A stretch of DNA of 64,000 nucleotides from Crenothrix sp. D3 (lineage in GTDB: Bacteria; Pseudomonadota; Gammaproteobacteria; Methylococcales; Methylomonadaceae): positions 1-64,000 of the forward strand of contig MBQZ01000051.1 of assembly GCA_002134785.1 (NCBI GenBank), written 5' to 3'. Below the pieces are notes generated by a model. The model ran no database searches, had not been told where the DNA came from, and saw nothing but the letters and a program-made list of their open reading frames with translations. The translations under genes were made by a program, and so were the position numbers. Below, piece after piece: positions 36,085 through 46,645 of this stretch (positions are counted from its first letter, which is position 1; each line of letters opens with the position of its first letter).

Positions 36085-39000
36085 ATGCGCAAAAGTAGCC
36101 GAGTCCTACACAGACTGTTGGCTGTGTATATTATTGTTGTGTTGATTATTATCGGCACAGGCATTGCCAAGTTTGTCCTCGAAGAAGTACAAACTTCGAA
36201 ATATCAAGCGCGTTATTTGTCTGAAATCAGTCAGCAGCTCAGCTATAAACTTGAAGCTGGACCGAGTACCTCTATTCGCTATCCTGAAACAGGACCTTAC
36301 GATCAGCGGCTGGGTTATACGCTGTTACCTGAAGAAATTGAGCGGTTAAAAAAACTCGGTTTTCGGGTGACTGCACAAGCAGCTTTGTCGCCGATGATGA
36401 TGCAATTAGCTGATGATTACGGCTTGTTTACAATTTATCATGAAAAGTCTCAAGCAGGACTTAGCATCACTGACCAAAAAAATCAGGTTATTTTTAACAC
36501 TGCCTACCCTGCCTACAATTACTCAAATTTTGACACCATTCCACCCGTTATTTTGCAAACTTTGCTTTTTATAGAAAATCGGGAATTACTCAGTCAACAA
36601 AATGTTAATGTTAATCCTGCTATTGAATGGGATCGTTTGGGCTTTGCTGCCTTACAAATGATGGCACATAAAGTCGGTGCGGGGGGGAATGTGGCAGGGG
36701 GTAGTACCTTGGCAACTCAACTGGAAAAATATCGTCATTCGCCTAACGGCTACACCAATTCAATGACCGATAAATTCCATCAAATGGGGACTGCATCACT
36801 ACGCGCCTACATGATGGGTCCTGATACTCGCGCCATGCGCCAAGAAATTGCCTTGTCTTATTTGAATTCCATGCCACTGGCAGCTACGCCAAAATTAGGT
36901 GAAATACACGGTTTAGGTGATGGATTATCGGCGTGGTTTGGTACAGACTTTAAAGAAGTTAATCGATTGCTCAGTCAGCAAGAACTCAGCAAAAAAACAC
37001 GCATTAGTCGGCAACAAGCGCAAGTTTATCGACAAGTGCTGAACATCTTGTTATCGCAACGGAGACCGTCTTATTATTTGGGTAAAGGTTTTGATGCTTT
37101 ACAGAATTTAACTGACAGCTACTTGCGTTTAATGGCAGAACAAGGCGTTATATCAACCGCATTGCGTGATGCCACGCTAAAAGTAGCCACTACACGTTCA
37201 CTTAACGCGGAAACTGGCACTATTCCGTTTGTCACCGAAAAAAAGACTCAAGCAGTATTGCGGGCGCGGTTGGCTAAAATGCTAGGCACCAAGTCTAACT
37301 ATGAACTAGATCGTATTGATTTAACTGTTAAAACCTCACTGGATTTTAAAACTCAACAAGGTGTTACTGCTGCATTACGCGGATTAAACGATGCGAGTGA
37401 AGCGCAATCTATTGGTATTTTCGGCAAAAGAATGTTAAGCGGCAGTGTCGATTTATCACCTGTTACTTACAGTTTAATGCTATTTGAACGCAGTAAAATT
37501 GGTAATCTGTTACGAGTGCAAACTGACAACTATGATCAAGCAATGGATATTAACGAAGGCATTCGTATAGATTTAGGTTCTACTGCTAAATTACGGACGA
37601 TGGTGCATTATCTGGAGATAATTACCGATGTCTATAAACGTTATAAAAATCAGTCCGCACAACAACTCAGTCAACTTGACATCCATCCGCGTGATTATTT
37701 ATCAACGTGGGTGATTGAACAACTCCACGCCAATCCTAAAATTAGTTTAGACGCGTTACTCGATGCAGCACTCGATAGAAAGTATTCAGCCAGTACAGGT
37801 GAAGCCTTTTTCACTGGCGGTGGCATACATACTTTCAATAATTTTAGCAAAGATGATAACGGCAAAATTATGTCAGTGCGTCAGGCATTGCGTGATTCGG
37901 TCAACCTCGTTTTTATTCGCATGATGCGTGAAGAAGTTTATTATCATCTTTATAAACCTGAGGGCATTGCCCGCTGGCTAGAAAGCCCCGATGATCCCAA
38001 GCGTAAAGAATATTTACAACAATTTGCAGACAAAGAAGGGCAGACTTATTTACAGCGTTTTTATACCCGCTATAAAGATAAATCAGCACCAGAAGCCTTA
38101 GAAATGCTCAGTCAACGTGTCATGGCGAAACCGTCACGGCAAACCATGTTATACCGTTCTGTTTATCCTAATCGTAGTGTCGAACAGCTGGACGCGTATT
38201 TGACGAATCATTTGAGCAAAGCCGCGTTAGCAGGCGAAGATGTTCAATCGCTGTATGATAAATTCTCGATAGAAAAATTTGATTTGCAAGACCAGGGTTA
38301 TATTACCAAGATTCATCCGTTGGAATTATGGTTGGTTCGCTATTTCACCACCCACAAGGGCGCAACCTTTGAACAAGTCTTAACCGCCAGTGCCGAGCAA
38401 CGGCAAAATGTCTATCGCTGGCTATTCAGTAGCCACAGAAAAAATGCTCAGCAACGGCGGATTATGACCCTGTTAGAAGCCGAGGCATTTAAAGAAATTC
38501 ATCACGCATGGAAACGTGTCGGTTATCCATTTGGTGCATTAACGCCGTCTTATGCCACCGCCATCGGCGCGTCGGGTGATAGACCTGCCGCATTAGCCGA
38601 ACTCATGGGCATCTTATTGAATGATGGTATCAAATTACCTATCGTGCGTTTTGAGAGCTTACATTTTGCCGAAGGTACGCCTTATGAAACGCTCATGGAC
38701 AAATCACCGTCTCGTGGACGGCGACTATTTCCCGCTGAAATTGCCAAAGCGGCTCGCGGTGCATTAGTCGGGGTGGTTCAAAGCGGCACAGCATCACGCG
38801 TCAACGGTGCTTTCAAAGATGCGGAGGGTAAAACACTGACTATTGGCGGAAAAACTGGCACAGGTGATCACCGCAAAGAAATATGGGGCGCGGGCGGTCG
38901 CTTGATTGAATCCACATTTATCAGCCGCGCAGCTGTATTTACGTTCTTTATTGGCGAACGGTTTTTTGGTGTCATTACCGCTTATGTAGAAGGCGAGAAT

Positions 39001-39156
39001 GCAGGCAATTATCACTTCACCAGCTCCTTACCCGTGCAGATATTGAAGTCGCTTGAACCTACGTTAGCACCGTTGATAAAAGCAACGCCTGCCGATGAAC
39101 AAGCATTGCTGCTACCCATTAAATCAGCGGCGATTAAACGGTCTATCACTTTATAA
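36085..39156 (+). CDS. Class A penicillin-binding protein-like transglycosylase/transpeptidase
   Basis: GT51 (AGGSTLATQLEKYRHSPNGYT), STAK, SVN, GGKTGTGD transpeptidase motifs; 1023 aa. Confidence 0.9.
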   Translation: MRKSSRVLHRLLAVYIIVVLIIIGTGIAKFVLEEVQTSKYQARYLSEISQQLSYKLEAGPSTSIRYPETGPYDQRLGYTLLPEEIERLKKLGFRVTAQAALSPMMMQLADDYGLFTIYHEKSQAGLSITDQKNQVIFNTAYPAYNYSNFDTIPPVILQTLLFIENRELLSQQNVNVNPAIEWDRLGFAALQMMAHKVGAGGNVAGGSTLATQLEKYRHSPNGYTNSMTDKFHQMGTASLRAYMMGPDTRAMRQEIALSYLNSMPLAATPKLGEIHGLGDGLSAWFGTDFKEVNRLLSQQELSKKTRISRQQAQVYRQVLNILLSQRRPSYYLGKGFDALQNLTDSYLRLMAEQGVISTALRDATLKVATTRSLNAETGTIPFVTEKKTQAVLRARLAKMLGTKSNYELDRIDLTVKTSLDFKTQQGVTAALRGLNDASEAQSIGIFGKRMLSGSVDLSPVTYSLMLFERSKIGNLLRVQTDNYDQAMDINEGIRIDLGSTAKLRTMVHYLEIITDVYKRYKNQSAQQLSQLDIHPRDYLSTWVIEQLHANPKISLDALLDAALDRKYSASTGEAFFTGGGIHTFNNFSKDDNGKIMSVRQALRDSVNLVFIRMMREEVYYHLYKPEGIARWLESPDDPKRKEYLQQFADKEGQTYLQRFYTRYKDKSAPEALEMLSQRVMAKPSRQTMLYRSVYPNRSVEQLDAYLTNHLSKAALAGEDVQSLYDKFSIEKFDLQDQGYITKIHPLELWLVRYFTTHKGATFEQVLTASAEQRQNVYRWLFSSHRKNAQQRRIMTLLEAEAFKEIHHAWKRVGYPFGALTPSYATAIGASGDRPAALAELMGILLNDGIKLPIVRFESLHFAEGTPYETLMDKSPSRGRRLFPAEIAKAARGALVGVVQSGTASRVNGAFKDAEGKTLTIGGKTGTGDHRKEIWGAGGRLIESTFISRAAVFTFFIGERFFGVITAYVEGENAGNYHFTSSLPVQILKSLEPTLAPLIKATPADEQALLLPIKSAAIKRSITL

Positions 39157-39218
39157 ATTGCTCCCAGTCTTCATTCGAATTTAGGATTAAGTATGCCAAA
39201 TTATCATGTTCGTCTGTC

Positions 39219-39983
39219 GTGGACGATATTATTACTAATCGACTGATTAATAATCCGTTGGCAAAAAAACACAAAAAACCAGCATTACCAATGCCGCCGC
39301 CCGTTTTATCACTGCGGGCAATTGTGCGCACGGTGTTATTTTATTTTTTACTTACCTACTTAGTGACATCGGTTGGTAGTTGTATTTTATTGCGCTGGAT
39401 ACCTCCACTTACAACGACATTCATGTTACATCGCCATATAGAAGATTTTCCTTCTTTTAAATGGATTGATTATCGATGGGTGAGCGCGGAAAAAATTTCA
39501 CCTCATGCGTTTATGGCAGTCATTGCTTCAGAAGATCAGCGTTTTATGCAGCATTTTGGCTTTGATTTAAATGCTATAGCCGCCTCGGTAGAAGATTATA
39601 TCGACGGTGAACCGCTTAGAGGCGCGAGTACCATTTCCCAGCAAGTCGCTAAAAATTTATTTTTAAGCCCGTCTAAAAATTTTCTTCGTAAAGGTTTTGA
39701 AGTGTGGTTTACGGGCTTATTGGAAATTTTCTGGAGTAAACAGCGCATTATTGAAGTGTATTTAAATATCGCTGAATTTGGCGATCATATCTTTGGTATA
39801 GAAGCCGCCAGTCTGCATTATTTTGGTATTCATGCCAAGCAACTTAGTCAATCACAAGCCGCGCTACTTGCCGCCACCTTACCTAATCCCCTGCGTTTGA
39901 AAGCTGCCGCACCCTCCAATTATGTGTTGAAACGCCGTAATTGGATAGTGCGACAAATGCCAAATGTGGCTTATCCGCATTGA
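39219..39983 (+). CDS. mtgA: Monofunctional biosynthetic peptidoglycan transglycosylase
   Basis: ASEDQRFMQHFGFD; RGASTISQQVAKNLFLSPSKNFLRKGFEVWFTGLLEIFWSKQRIIEVYLNIAEFG. Confidence 0.95.
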   Translation: MDDIITNRLINNPLAKKHKKPALPMPPPVLSLRAIVRTVLFYFLLTYLVTSVGSCILLRWIPPLTTTFMLHRHIEDFPSFKWIDYRWVSAEKISPHAFMAVIASEDQRFMQHFGFDLNAIAASVEDYIDGEPLRGASTISQQVAKNLFLSPSKNFLRKGFEVWFTGLLEIFWSKQRIIEVYLNIAEFGDHIFGIEAASLHYFGIHAKQLSQSQAALLAATLPNPLRLKAAAPSNYVLKRRNWIVRQMPNVAYPH

Positions 39984-40114
39984 GTTGATTGCTGAAATTA
40001 TCAGCGACCATGTAAAATCAATCTAGGTAGCTTTTTTGTAGGCATTTCGGTGTCAACAGCGACATTCCCACGCCAGTCGTGGAAACAATCACCCTTCTTT
40101 TCTAAACTATTTTT

Positions 40115-42730
40115 ATGAACAATCCATCAACTATTTTTTTAAAAGACTATACCGTTCCTGAGTATTTAATCGACAACGTGGCGTTAAATTTTACGCTGGA
40201 TGACGACAATACACAGGTTACATCACGCTTAGTGATGAATCGCAATTCCGCGAGTTTATCGTCTACCACTTCATTAACGCTAAATGGTGAGAATCTCACC
40301 TTGTTACGCGTGGTGTTAAATGATGATATTGAATTGACCGACGCAGACTACACGCAAACCGCCGACGCGTTGATTATTCATAATGTGCCACAGCAACACA
40401 GTTTTGTACTGACGATTGAAAACAGTATTAATCCTAAAGCTAATACTGCCTTAGAAGGTTTGTATGCGTCTAATGGGATGTTATGCACACAATGTGAAGC
40501 CGAAGGTTTTAGAAAAATCACTTATTTTCTCGATAGACCCGATGTGATGACGCGCTTTACTACCACGCTTATCGGTGATAAAGATCGTTATCCTGTGTTG
40601 TTATCGAACGGCAATAAAATTCATCACGGTGATTTGGATCACAATCGCCATTTTGTCACTTGGGAAGATCCGTTTAACAAACCCTGTTATTTATTCGCTT
40701 TAGTGGCAGGGCAGTTGGAATGCGTTGCTGATACCTTTACCACAATGTCAGGACGCAACGTCGATTTAGAAATTTTTGTCGAAGCCCACGATAAAGACAA
40801 AGCGAGTCATGCCGTGCAGTCGCTAAAAAATGCGATGCTCTGGGATGAACAAGTCTACGGTCGGGAATATGATTTAGACCTGTACATGATTGTTGCTGTG
40901 AGTCATTTCAATATGGGGGCGATGGAAAATAAAGGGCTGAATATTTTTAATACCAAGTTTGTACTGGCGCGTCCTGATACCGCAACCGATTTTGATTATG
41001 AACACATTGAAGCCGTGATTGCTCATGAATATTTTCATAATTGGACGGGTAATCGAGTCACTTGTCGCGATTGGTTTCAACTCAGTTTAAAAGAAGGTTT
41101 TACCGTTTTTCGCGATCAAGAATTTACCGCTGATAGAACCTCCAAAGGCGTAAAGCGCATTGAAGATGTCAATCAGCTACGCACCCGTCAATTTGCTGAA
41201 GATGCAGGGCCATTAGCGCATCCAATACGCCCAGAAGCCTATATTGAAATTAACAATTTTTACACCCTCACTGTGTATGAAAAAGGCGCGGAAGTGGTGC
41301 GTATGATTCATACTTTAGTGGGTGTGGATGGATTCCGCAAAGGCAGCGATTTATATTTTGACCGTCATGATGGGCAAGCTGTAACGTGTGAAGATTTTGT
41401 TAAAGCAATGGAAGATGCCAACGGTATCGATTTAACGCAATTTCGCCGCTGGTATGAGCAAGCGGGAACGCCTGTATTAACGGTGTCGCAACACTATGAT
41501 GCCGACGCTGAAACTTTGGCATTAACGATTAAACAACATTGCCCACCGACACCGAATCAAGCCGTTAAACCACCGCTGCATATTCCTGTTACCGTGGGTT
41601 TATTAAATCCAGATGGTAGTGCCGCAACCGACGAAGTCATTTTGCAACTCACCGAAGCTGAGCAGGTATTTACCTTCACTGAGCTTAAGCAAAAGCCTGT
41701 CGTGTCACTATTAAGAGGTTTTTCCGCGCCAGTTAAAGTAGTGATGGAACGCAGTTTGGAAGAATTGGCATTTTTATTGAGCTATGACAGTGATGAATTT
41801 AATCGCTGGGAAGCAGGGCAGGAATTAGCAGGCAAGATTATTTTAGGCTTGGTTGATGATTTGCAAGCGTGTCGTCCTTTGTCTGTTAATCCAATTATCA
41901 TTCGTGCATTTACCCAAGTGTTGGCACACGCGTGGCATGCTTTATCGTATTTTTCACTCTTGCTCAGTCTGCCATCAGAAATTTATTTAGCCGAACTTAT
42001 GGCTGTCGTGGATGTTATAGCAATTCATCAAGCGCGAGAATTGGTAGTACGCACCCTAGCGGAACAACTACACGCTGAATTTAAAGCTATTTATTTAGCC
42101 AATCACCGTGATGAATCGGGTGTATTTGATGCGGGTGCAATTGGACGTAGACGCATTAAAAACGTTTGTTTAGCGTATTTGAGTAAATTGGAACAGCCTG
42201 ATATTCAACAATGGGCGAGTACCCAATTTGCGACTGCTGGCAACATGACCGATCAAATGGCAGCATTATCAGTGATAGTCAACAGCGCACACCCTGAAAA
42301 AGCCGCGTGTTTAGCCAGTTTTTATCAACAATGGCAAGCCGAAGCCTTAGTGGTTGATAAGTGGTTTGCGTTACAAGCTTCTAGTGCCGCGCCTGACACT
42401 TTTGAGAATGTACAAGCGTTAATGAATCACCCTGCGTTTGACTTAAAAAATCCTAATCGTGCACGATCAGTGATTGGCGCGTTTAGCCAAGCCAACCCTG
42501 TGCATTTTCACGCGGCAAATGGACAAGGTTATGCGTTTCTTGCTGATCAAATTATCGCGCTCAATACGTTTAATCCGCAGATTGCTTCACGGATGGTCAG
42601 CGCATTAACATCATGGCGACGTTTTGATGCAAGTAGACAGGCTCTGATTAAAGCACAATTGGAACGTATCATAAACACTGAGGCAATTTCCAAAGACGTT
42701 TACGAAGTAGCTAGTAAAAGTCTCGTTTAA
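40115..42730 (+). CDS. pepN: Aminopeptidase N
   Basis: GAMENKGLNIFN; HEYFHNWTGNRVTCRDWFQLSLKEGFTVFRDQEF. Confidence 0.97.
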   Translation: MNNPSTIFLKDYTVPEYLIDNVALNFTLDDDNTQVTSRLVMNRNSASLSSTTSLTLNGENLTLLRVVLNDDIELTDADYTQTADALIIHNVPQQHSFVLTIENSINPKANTALEGLYASNGMLCTQCEAEGFRKITYFLDRPDVMTRFTTTLIGDKDRYPVLLSNGNKIHHGDLDHNRHFVTWEDPFNKPCYLFALVAGQLECVADTFTTMSGRNVDLEIFVEAHDKDKASHAVQSLKNAMLWDEQVYGREYDLDLYMIVAVSHFNMGAMENKGLNIFNTKFVLARPDTATDFDYEHIEAVIAHEYFHNWTGNRVTCRDWFQLSLKEGFTVFRDQEFTADRTSKGVKRIEDVNQLRTRQFAEDAGPLAHPIRPEAYIEINNFYTLTVYEKGAEVVRMIHTLVGVDGFRKGSDLYFDRHDGQAVTCEDFVKAMEDANGIDLTQFRRWYEQAGTPVLTVSQHYDADAETLALTIKQHCPPTPNQAVKPPLHIPVTVGLLNPDGSAATDEVILQLTEAEQVFTFTELKQKPVVSLLRGFSAPVKVVMERSLEELAFLLSYDSDEFNRWEAGQELAGKIILGLVDDLQACRPLSVNPIIIRAFTQVLAHAWHALSYFSLLLSLPSEIYLAELMAVVDVIAIHQARELVVRTLAEQLHAEFKAIYLANHRDESGVFDAGAIGRRRIKNVCLAYLSKLEQPDIQQWASTQFATAGNMTDQMAALSVIVNSAHPEKAACLASFYQQWQAEALVVDKWFALQASSAAPDTFENVQALMNHPAFDLKNPNRARSVIGAFSQANPVHFHAANGQGYAFLADQIIALNTFNPQIASRMVSALTSWRRFDASRQALIKAQLERIINTEAISKDVYEVASKSLV

Positions 42731-42747
42731 CGCATTCAATCGTTAGT

Positions 42748-42773
42748 TAGAGACGCGATAAATCGCGTCTCTA
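42748..42773. repeat. Perfect 12-bp stem palindrome TAGAGACGCGAT-AA-ATCGCGTCTCTA between convergent pepN and the Q-rich lipoprotein gene
   Basis: Direct inspection; related to 6802..6828. Confidence 0.85.
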
Positions 42774-42780
42774 CTATTTT

Positions 42781-44028
42781 CTAACAGTCTGTTCCACCTG
42801 CTGCTTCACAGTCTGCTTTCTTTTTGGCTGCTTCAGCTGCTTTTTGAGCGGCTTGCTGTTCAGCTTGTTGCTGGGCTTGTTGTGCTGCCTGTTGAGAGGC
42901 TTGCTGTTCAGCCTGTTGCTGAGCTTGTTGTGCTGCCTGTTGAGCGGCTTGCTGTTCAGCCTGTTGCTGAGCTTGTTGTGCTGCCTGTTGAGCGGCTTGC
43001 TGTTCAGCCTGTTGCTGAGCCTGTTGAGCGGCTTGCTGTTCAGCTTGTTGCTGGGCTTGTTGCGCTGCCTGTTGAGCGGCTTGCTGTTCAGCTTGTTGTT
43101 GGGCTTGTTGTGCTGCCTGTTGGGCGGCTTGCTGTTCAGCCTGTTGCTGAGCTTGTTGTGCTGCCTGTTGAGCGGCTTGCTGTTCAGCTTGCTGTTGGGC
43201 TTGTTGTGCTGCCTGTTTCTGGGCTTCGATTTGCTGTTGAATAACTACGTCACCACGTTGTTGTTGTAGTTGCTGCTGATATTCAGCTTGCAGACGTTGC
43301 TGCTCCACTTGGGCTTGAGCCTGTTTTTGCAGGGCTTCTGCTTGCACACGTTGTTGTGTCGCTTGTTGTTCGGTTTCTATTTGTAGCCGCTGTTGTTGAG
43401 TTTCTGCTTGCATTCGCTGTAGTTGCTGTTGATATTCAGCTTGCAGGCGTTGTTGCTCCGCTTCGGCTTGAGCGCGTTTTTGCAGGGCTTCTGCCTGCAT
43501 ACGTTGTTGTTGCTGTTGAAACTCGGCTAATAAGCGTTGTTTTTCAACCTCTGATTGGACGCGTTGTTGTTGCTGTTGATATTCAGTTTGTAGCTTCTGT
43601 TGTTGGTATTCGGCTTGCAGCCGTTGTTTTTCAAGGTCTGCTTGAAGCCGTTGTTGTTGGGTTTCTATTTGGACACGCTGTTGTTCATAGCGTAAATCGT
43701 TAGCTGTGTTTCGCCCATATCCAGTTTGCTCATGGTGTTTATAGCGTGCCGAATCTTCATAGCTAGGATACCTATTTCTAGGTACATTTTGCGGATAGCC
43801 AGCTTGTCCGTAGCTTTGATACCCTTGATTGTAATAGCCAGATTGCGTATTGCTAGGTGCGTATTGCGGATACCCTGATCCATAGGTTTGGTTTGACCAA
43901 TTACCAGCACCCTGCCGAGGATTAACTTGAGTCTGATAAGGTCGAACAGGCTGACAGCCAATTAGAATGGTCAGCATTAATAAACTGGATAGCAATAACG
44001 TAAATCGGAAATGAGCATTCATTGTCAA
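42781..44028 (-). CDS. Q/A/E-rich repeat lipoprotein with tandem 16-aa repeats
   Basis: Lipobox LLMLTILIGC; coiled-coil-like RLQAEYQQQLQRMQAE region; tandem AQQQAEQQAAQQAAQQ. Confidence 0.8.
   Translation of the reverse strand: MTMNAHFRFTLLLSSLLMLTILIGCQPVRPYQTQVNPRQGAGNWSNQTYGSGYPQYAPSNTQSGYYNQGYQSYGQAGYPQNVPRNRYPSYEDSARYKHHEQTGYGRNTANDLRYEQQRVQIETQQQRLQADLEKQRLQAEYQQQKLQTEYQQQQQRVQSEVEKQRLLAEFQQQQQRMQAEALQKRAQAEAEQQRLQAEYQQQLQRMQAETQQQRLQIETEQQATQQRVQAEALQKQAQAQVEQQRLQAEYQQQLQQQRGDVVIQQQIEAQKQAAQQAQQQAEQQAAQQAAQQAQQQAEQQAAQQAAQQAQQQAEQQAAQQAAQQAQQQAEQQAAQQAQQQAEQQAAQQAAQQAQQQAEQQAAQQAAQQAQQQAEQQASQQAAQQAQQQAEQQAAQKAAEAAKKKADCEAAGGTDC
42850..43215. repeat. Tandem 48-bp coding repeat (one 36-bp unit) encoding AQQQAEQQAAQQAAQQ
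   Basis: Recurring GCCTGTTGCTGAGCTTGTTGTGCTGCCTGTTGAGCGGCTTGCTGTTCA. Confidence 0.9.
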
Positions 44029-44326
44029 CGACCTTCAAAAAATTAAAAACGATTTTATACTGCCAAAGTAACTAGAAGCTGAACAAATGATAAATGAAAT
44101 TCGATGCTGTTATTAACTGCTCGTGTTGCTGCCACTATTGGAATTTCTTTAGGCTACGTTATTTTTCATATATCTCATAGTAATAAACAAATAAACCCCC
44201 GAAACTTTTAATATCTCGGAGGTTTGATTGACTTATATAGACCACTTTTTGCTAAAAATTTACTTCGTAATTGGAATTACGATATTCTGCTTGAAGGTGA
44301 TGTGTTAACAAGTCATGTTGGTCTAA

Positions 44327-44650
44327 TTAAACTTCAAACTCAGAACGCTCACGACCTTCATTTAATAAAGCACGCAACCATTTTGGCATAACACCGCGAC
44401 CTGTCCATGTGTTTTCAGCATTATTAGGATCGCGATATTTAATAGCGACTTTATTAACTTTACGAACAATTTTTTTATCGCCTTCGTGAATATCTACGGT
44501 CACACCAATCGATGCTGCTAGCTCTTTAATTTGTGTTATTACTTCTTTGCGTTTATTAACCTGCATATTCTTTAATGCTTTTTCTGCATTGCCAATCATT
44601 GCTTGTAATTCGCTTGCAGAAAGATGTTGTAAATCAGTCATTGTTACCAC
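44327..44650 (-). CDS. H-NS family nucleoid-associated protein
   Basis: KYRDPNNAENTWTGRGVMPKWLRALLNEGR DNA-binding motif. Confidence 0.93.
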   Translation of the reverse strand: MVTMTDLQHLSASELQAMIGNAEKALKNMQVNKRKEVITQIKELAASIGVTVDIHEGDKKIVRKVNKVAIKYRDPNNAENTWTGRGVMPKWLRALLNEGRERSEFEV

Positions 44651-44747
44651 TCACTTATTGAAATTAAAAATAAATACTAATGCTTCATTCTAATGATTTA
44701 TTTTGCATAATACTACCTATTTTTTAGGATCATATCGTGTTTTGAGG

Positions 44748-44823
44748 ATATATTTTTGGTTGCAATAAAAGGCACAAAAGAGGCTCTAACAAAGCCTGTC
44801 CGCGTTTTCTAATATTATGAATA
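44748..44823 (+). repeat. Approximately 76-nt dispersed repeat, copy B
   Basis: Pairs with 34196..34271. Confidence 0.75.
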
Positions 44824-44859
44824 TGATTTGGCTACACTAAACAGGACACTTTTCTATAA

Positions 44860-44965
44860 AATCCTTGAGTGTTTATATGACAAGCCAAGCGAAACAGAAA
44901 TACACAAAACTGATTAAACAACACGGTATTCAGCAAAGCATGAGCCGCAAAGGCGACTGTTGGCA
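44860..44965 (+). pseudogene. IS3-family transposase fragment
   Basis: YMTSQAKQKYTKLIKQHGIQQSMSRKGDCW resembles the IS3 OrfB core motif ...IQQSMSRKGNCWDNA; truncated directly afterward. Confidence 0.7.
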
Positions 44966-45044
44966 CATCACATTGGTTTATATCGGCTTACTTGGAATAA
45001 ATTATAAGTTATATATTGTTATGTATTATGTCGGAACAAGTCTA

Positions 45045-46187
45045 TTAAATTTTAAAAAATATCAGCACGTTATTAATTTGTTTAACGTCTGTTTTTAGTT
45101 GTTCGCATTGTGTTTTTAATTGAGCTAATTGTTCAACTGACTCACTGAGTGCAAATGGCAAAATCACTTCTATTTCCACCTGCCCATCTAAATAATGAAT
45201 TTTAAAATCTTCGATAAACGGCTGTACATCCGCTAAATACTGTTCCAATAACACTTTCACATCACGGCGATACAGCGGGCTTTTTTCAAACAAGCCTTCA
45301 TCATTTTCTGCATCGACATGAACCAGCACATCCATAACATCATCGAAGCGGCTGATTAATTCATCACGCACTGCGTCGCTGATACTATGCCCTTCAGACA
45401 CGGTAATGCGCGGGTCAACGATGATATGCGCATCAATTAACGCATCTTCGCCCATTTGTCGTGAGCGTAATAAATGAATACCCTCTACGCCTTCAATGTC
45501 AAAAATGGCAGCACGAATTTCCGCGAGTTTGCTAGGGGGTAAGGCCGTATCAACCAGTTCTTTGATGCCTTGCATAATCAGATTAAAACCAATTTTAACC
45601 ACCATCAATGCAACTACGATGGCGGCAATGGCATCGGCAAGTGGATAACCTAACAGCACCGCGCCAATACCGAACAACACCACCACCGAGGAAATTGCGT
45701 CACTGCGTTGATGCCACGCATTGGCTAACAGTAATTTAGAGCGGGTGATTTTGGCAATCCGTTTGGTGTAATGATATAGCCATTCGTTGACTAAAATTGA
45801 CAGCACGACCACCCCTAAACTCATGACATCAGGCGTTGCTAAATGCTCAGGTTGCTCCATGCGTTTCATCACTGACCACGCAATACCGCCGCCAATGATT
45901 AATAAGCTGATGCCTAAAATGACTGTTGCAATAGTTTCAAAGCGTCTATGCCCATAAGGATGCTCATAATCTGCTTCACGACTGCCCATTTTAACGGCGA
46001 CAATCACCAAAAAATCACTTAATAAATCGGATAAGGAATGTACGCCGTCAGCAATTAACGCCGATGATTGCCATAACAACCCAAAGCCAATTTTAAGTAA
46101 CGTCTGAGTGACATTAATTGCTGCCCCGACATAACTGGCGCGGGCTTTTAATTTTCGCGCTTGTTCGATTTCACTAAGTTTAGTCAT
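45045..46187 (-). CDS. Cation diffusion facilitator (FieF-like) transporter
   Basis: SSALIADGVHSLSDLLSDFLV; EHPYGHRRFETIATV; NAWHQRSDAISS. Confidence 0.95.
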   Translation of the reverse strand: MTKLSEIEQARKLKARASYVGAAINVTQTLLKIGFGLLWQSSALIADGVHSLSDLLSDFLVIVAVKMGSREADYEHPYGHRRFETIATVILGISLLIIGGGIAWSVMKRMEQPEHLATPDVMSLGVVVLSILVNEWLYHYTKRIAKITRSKLLLANAWHQRSDAISSVVVLFGIGAVLLGYPLADAIAAIVVALMVVKIGFNLIMQGIKELVDTALPPSKLAEIRAAIFDIEGVEGIHLLRSRQMGEDALIDAHIIVDPRITVSEGHSISDAVRDELISRFDDVMDVLVHVDAENDEGLFEKSPLYRRDVKVLLEQYLADVQPFIEDFKIHYLDGQVEIEVILPFALSESVEQLAQLKTQCEQLKTDVKQINNVLIFFKI

Positions 46188-46417
46188 TACGCGCCTACTT
46201 CCAGCAGAATAATATATTCATAATCGTCAGTGGCCGTCGCTTCCAGCACTTTATGCCCATTAATACGACACCACGCGGGAATATCTTGCATCACACCCGA
46301 ATCAGTACAAATCACTTCTAACTGATCGCCAACTTGCAATTGTTTAACTTTATCTTGGGTACGAATCACAGGGAGCGGACATAATAGCCGCCGTGCATTG
46401 AGGGTTTCTTTAATCAT
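46187..46417 (-). CDS. TusA-family sulfurtransferase
   Basis: LNARRLLCPLPVIRTQDKVKQLQVGDQLEVICTDSGVMQDIPAWCRINGHKVL. Confidence 0.93.
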   Translation of the reverse strand: MIKETLNARRLLCPLPVIRTQDKVKQLQVGDQLEVICTDSGVMQDIPAWCRINGHKVLEATATDDYEYIILLEVGA

Positions 46418-46645
46418 AACTAACTAATGGCTGAAAAATATAGCCGCATTTTAACCCACTCATGGGAAAAAATATGCCATAAAAAACCCGCTAGTTTAGT
46501 AGAACGGTATTTTGTAAGGTGTTTACATTTAAACGGTCTGCTGACGTGTCCTAAAACCCGCCCAGCCTATGAAGCCAGTTAATAATAACCCAATGTATTT
46601 TATCTCGAACTCAGGTTATTATTGCCTAAGAATCATCCATGATTT

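Noticed and set aside
42850-43215. Regular tandem repeats resembling a CRISPR-like array
   Set aside because: Units are contiguous 48-bp coding repeats with no unique spacers, in frame within a lipoprotein gene.
42844-43269. Plus-strand ORFs LSLLCCLLSGLLFS... and LPVERLAVQPVAELVV...
   Set aside because: Shadow ORFs antisense to the Q/A repeat gene; composition is explained by the repeat.
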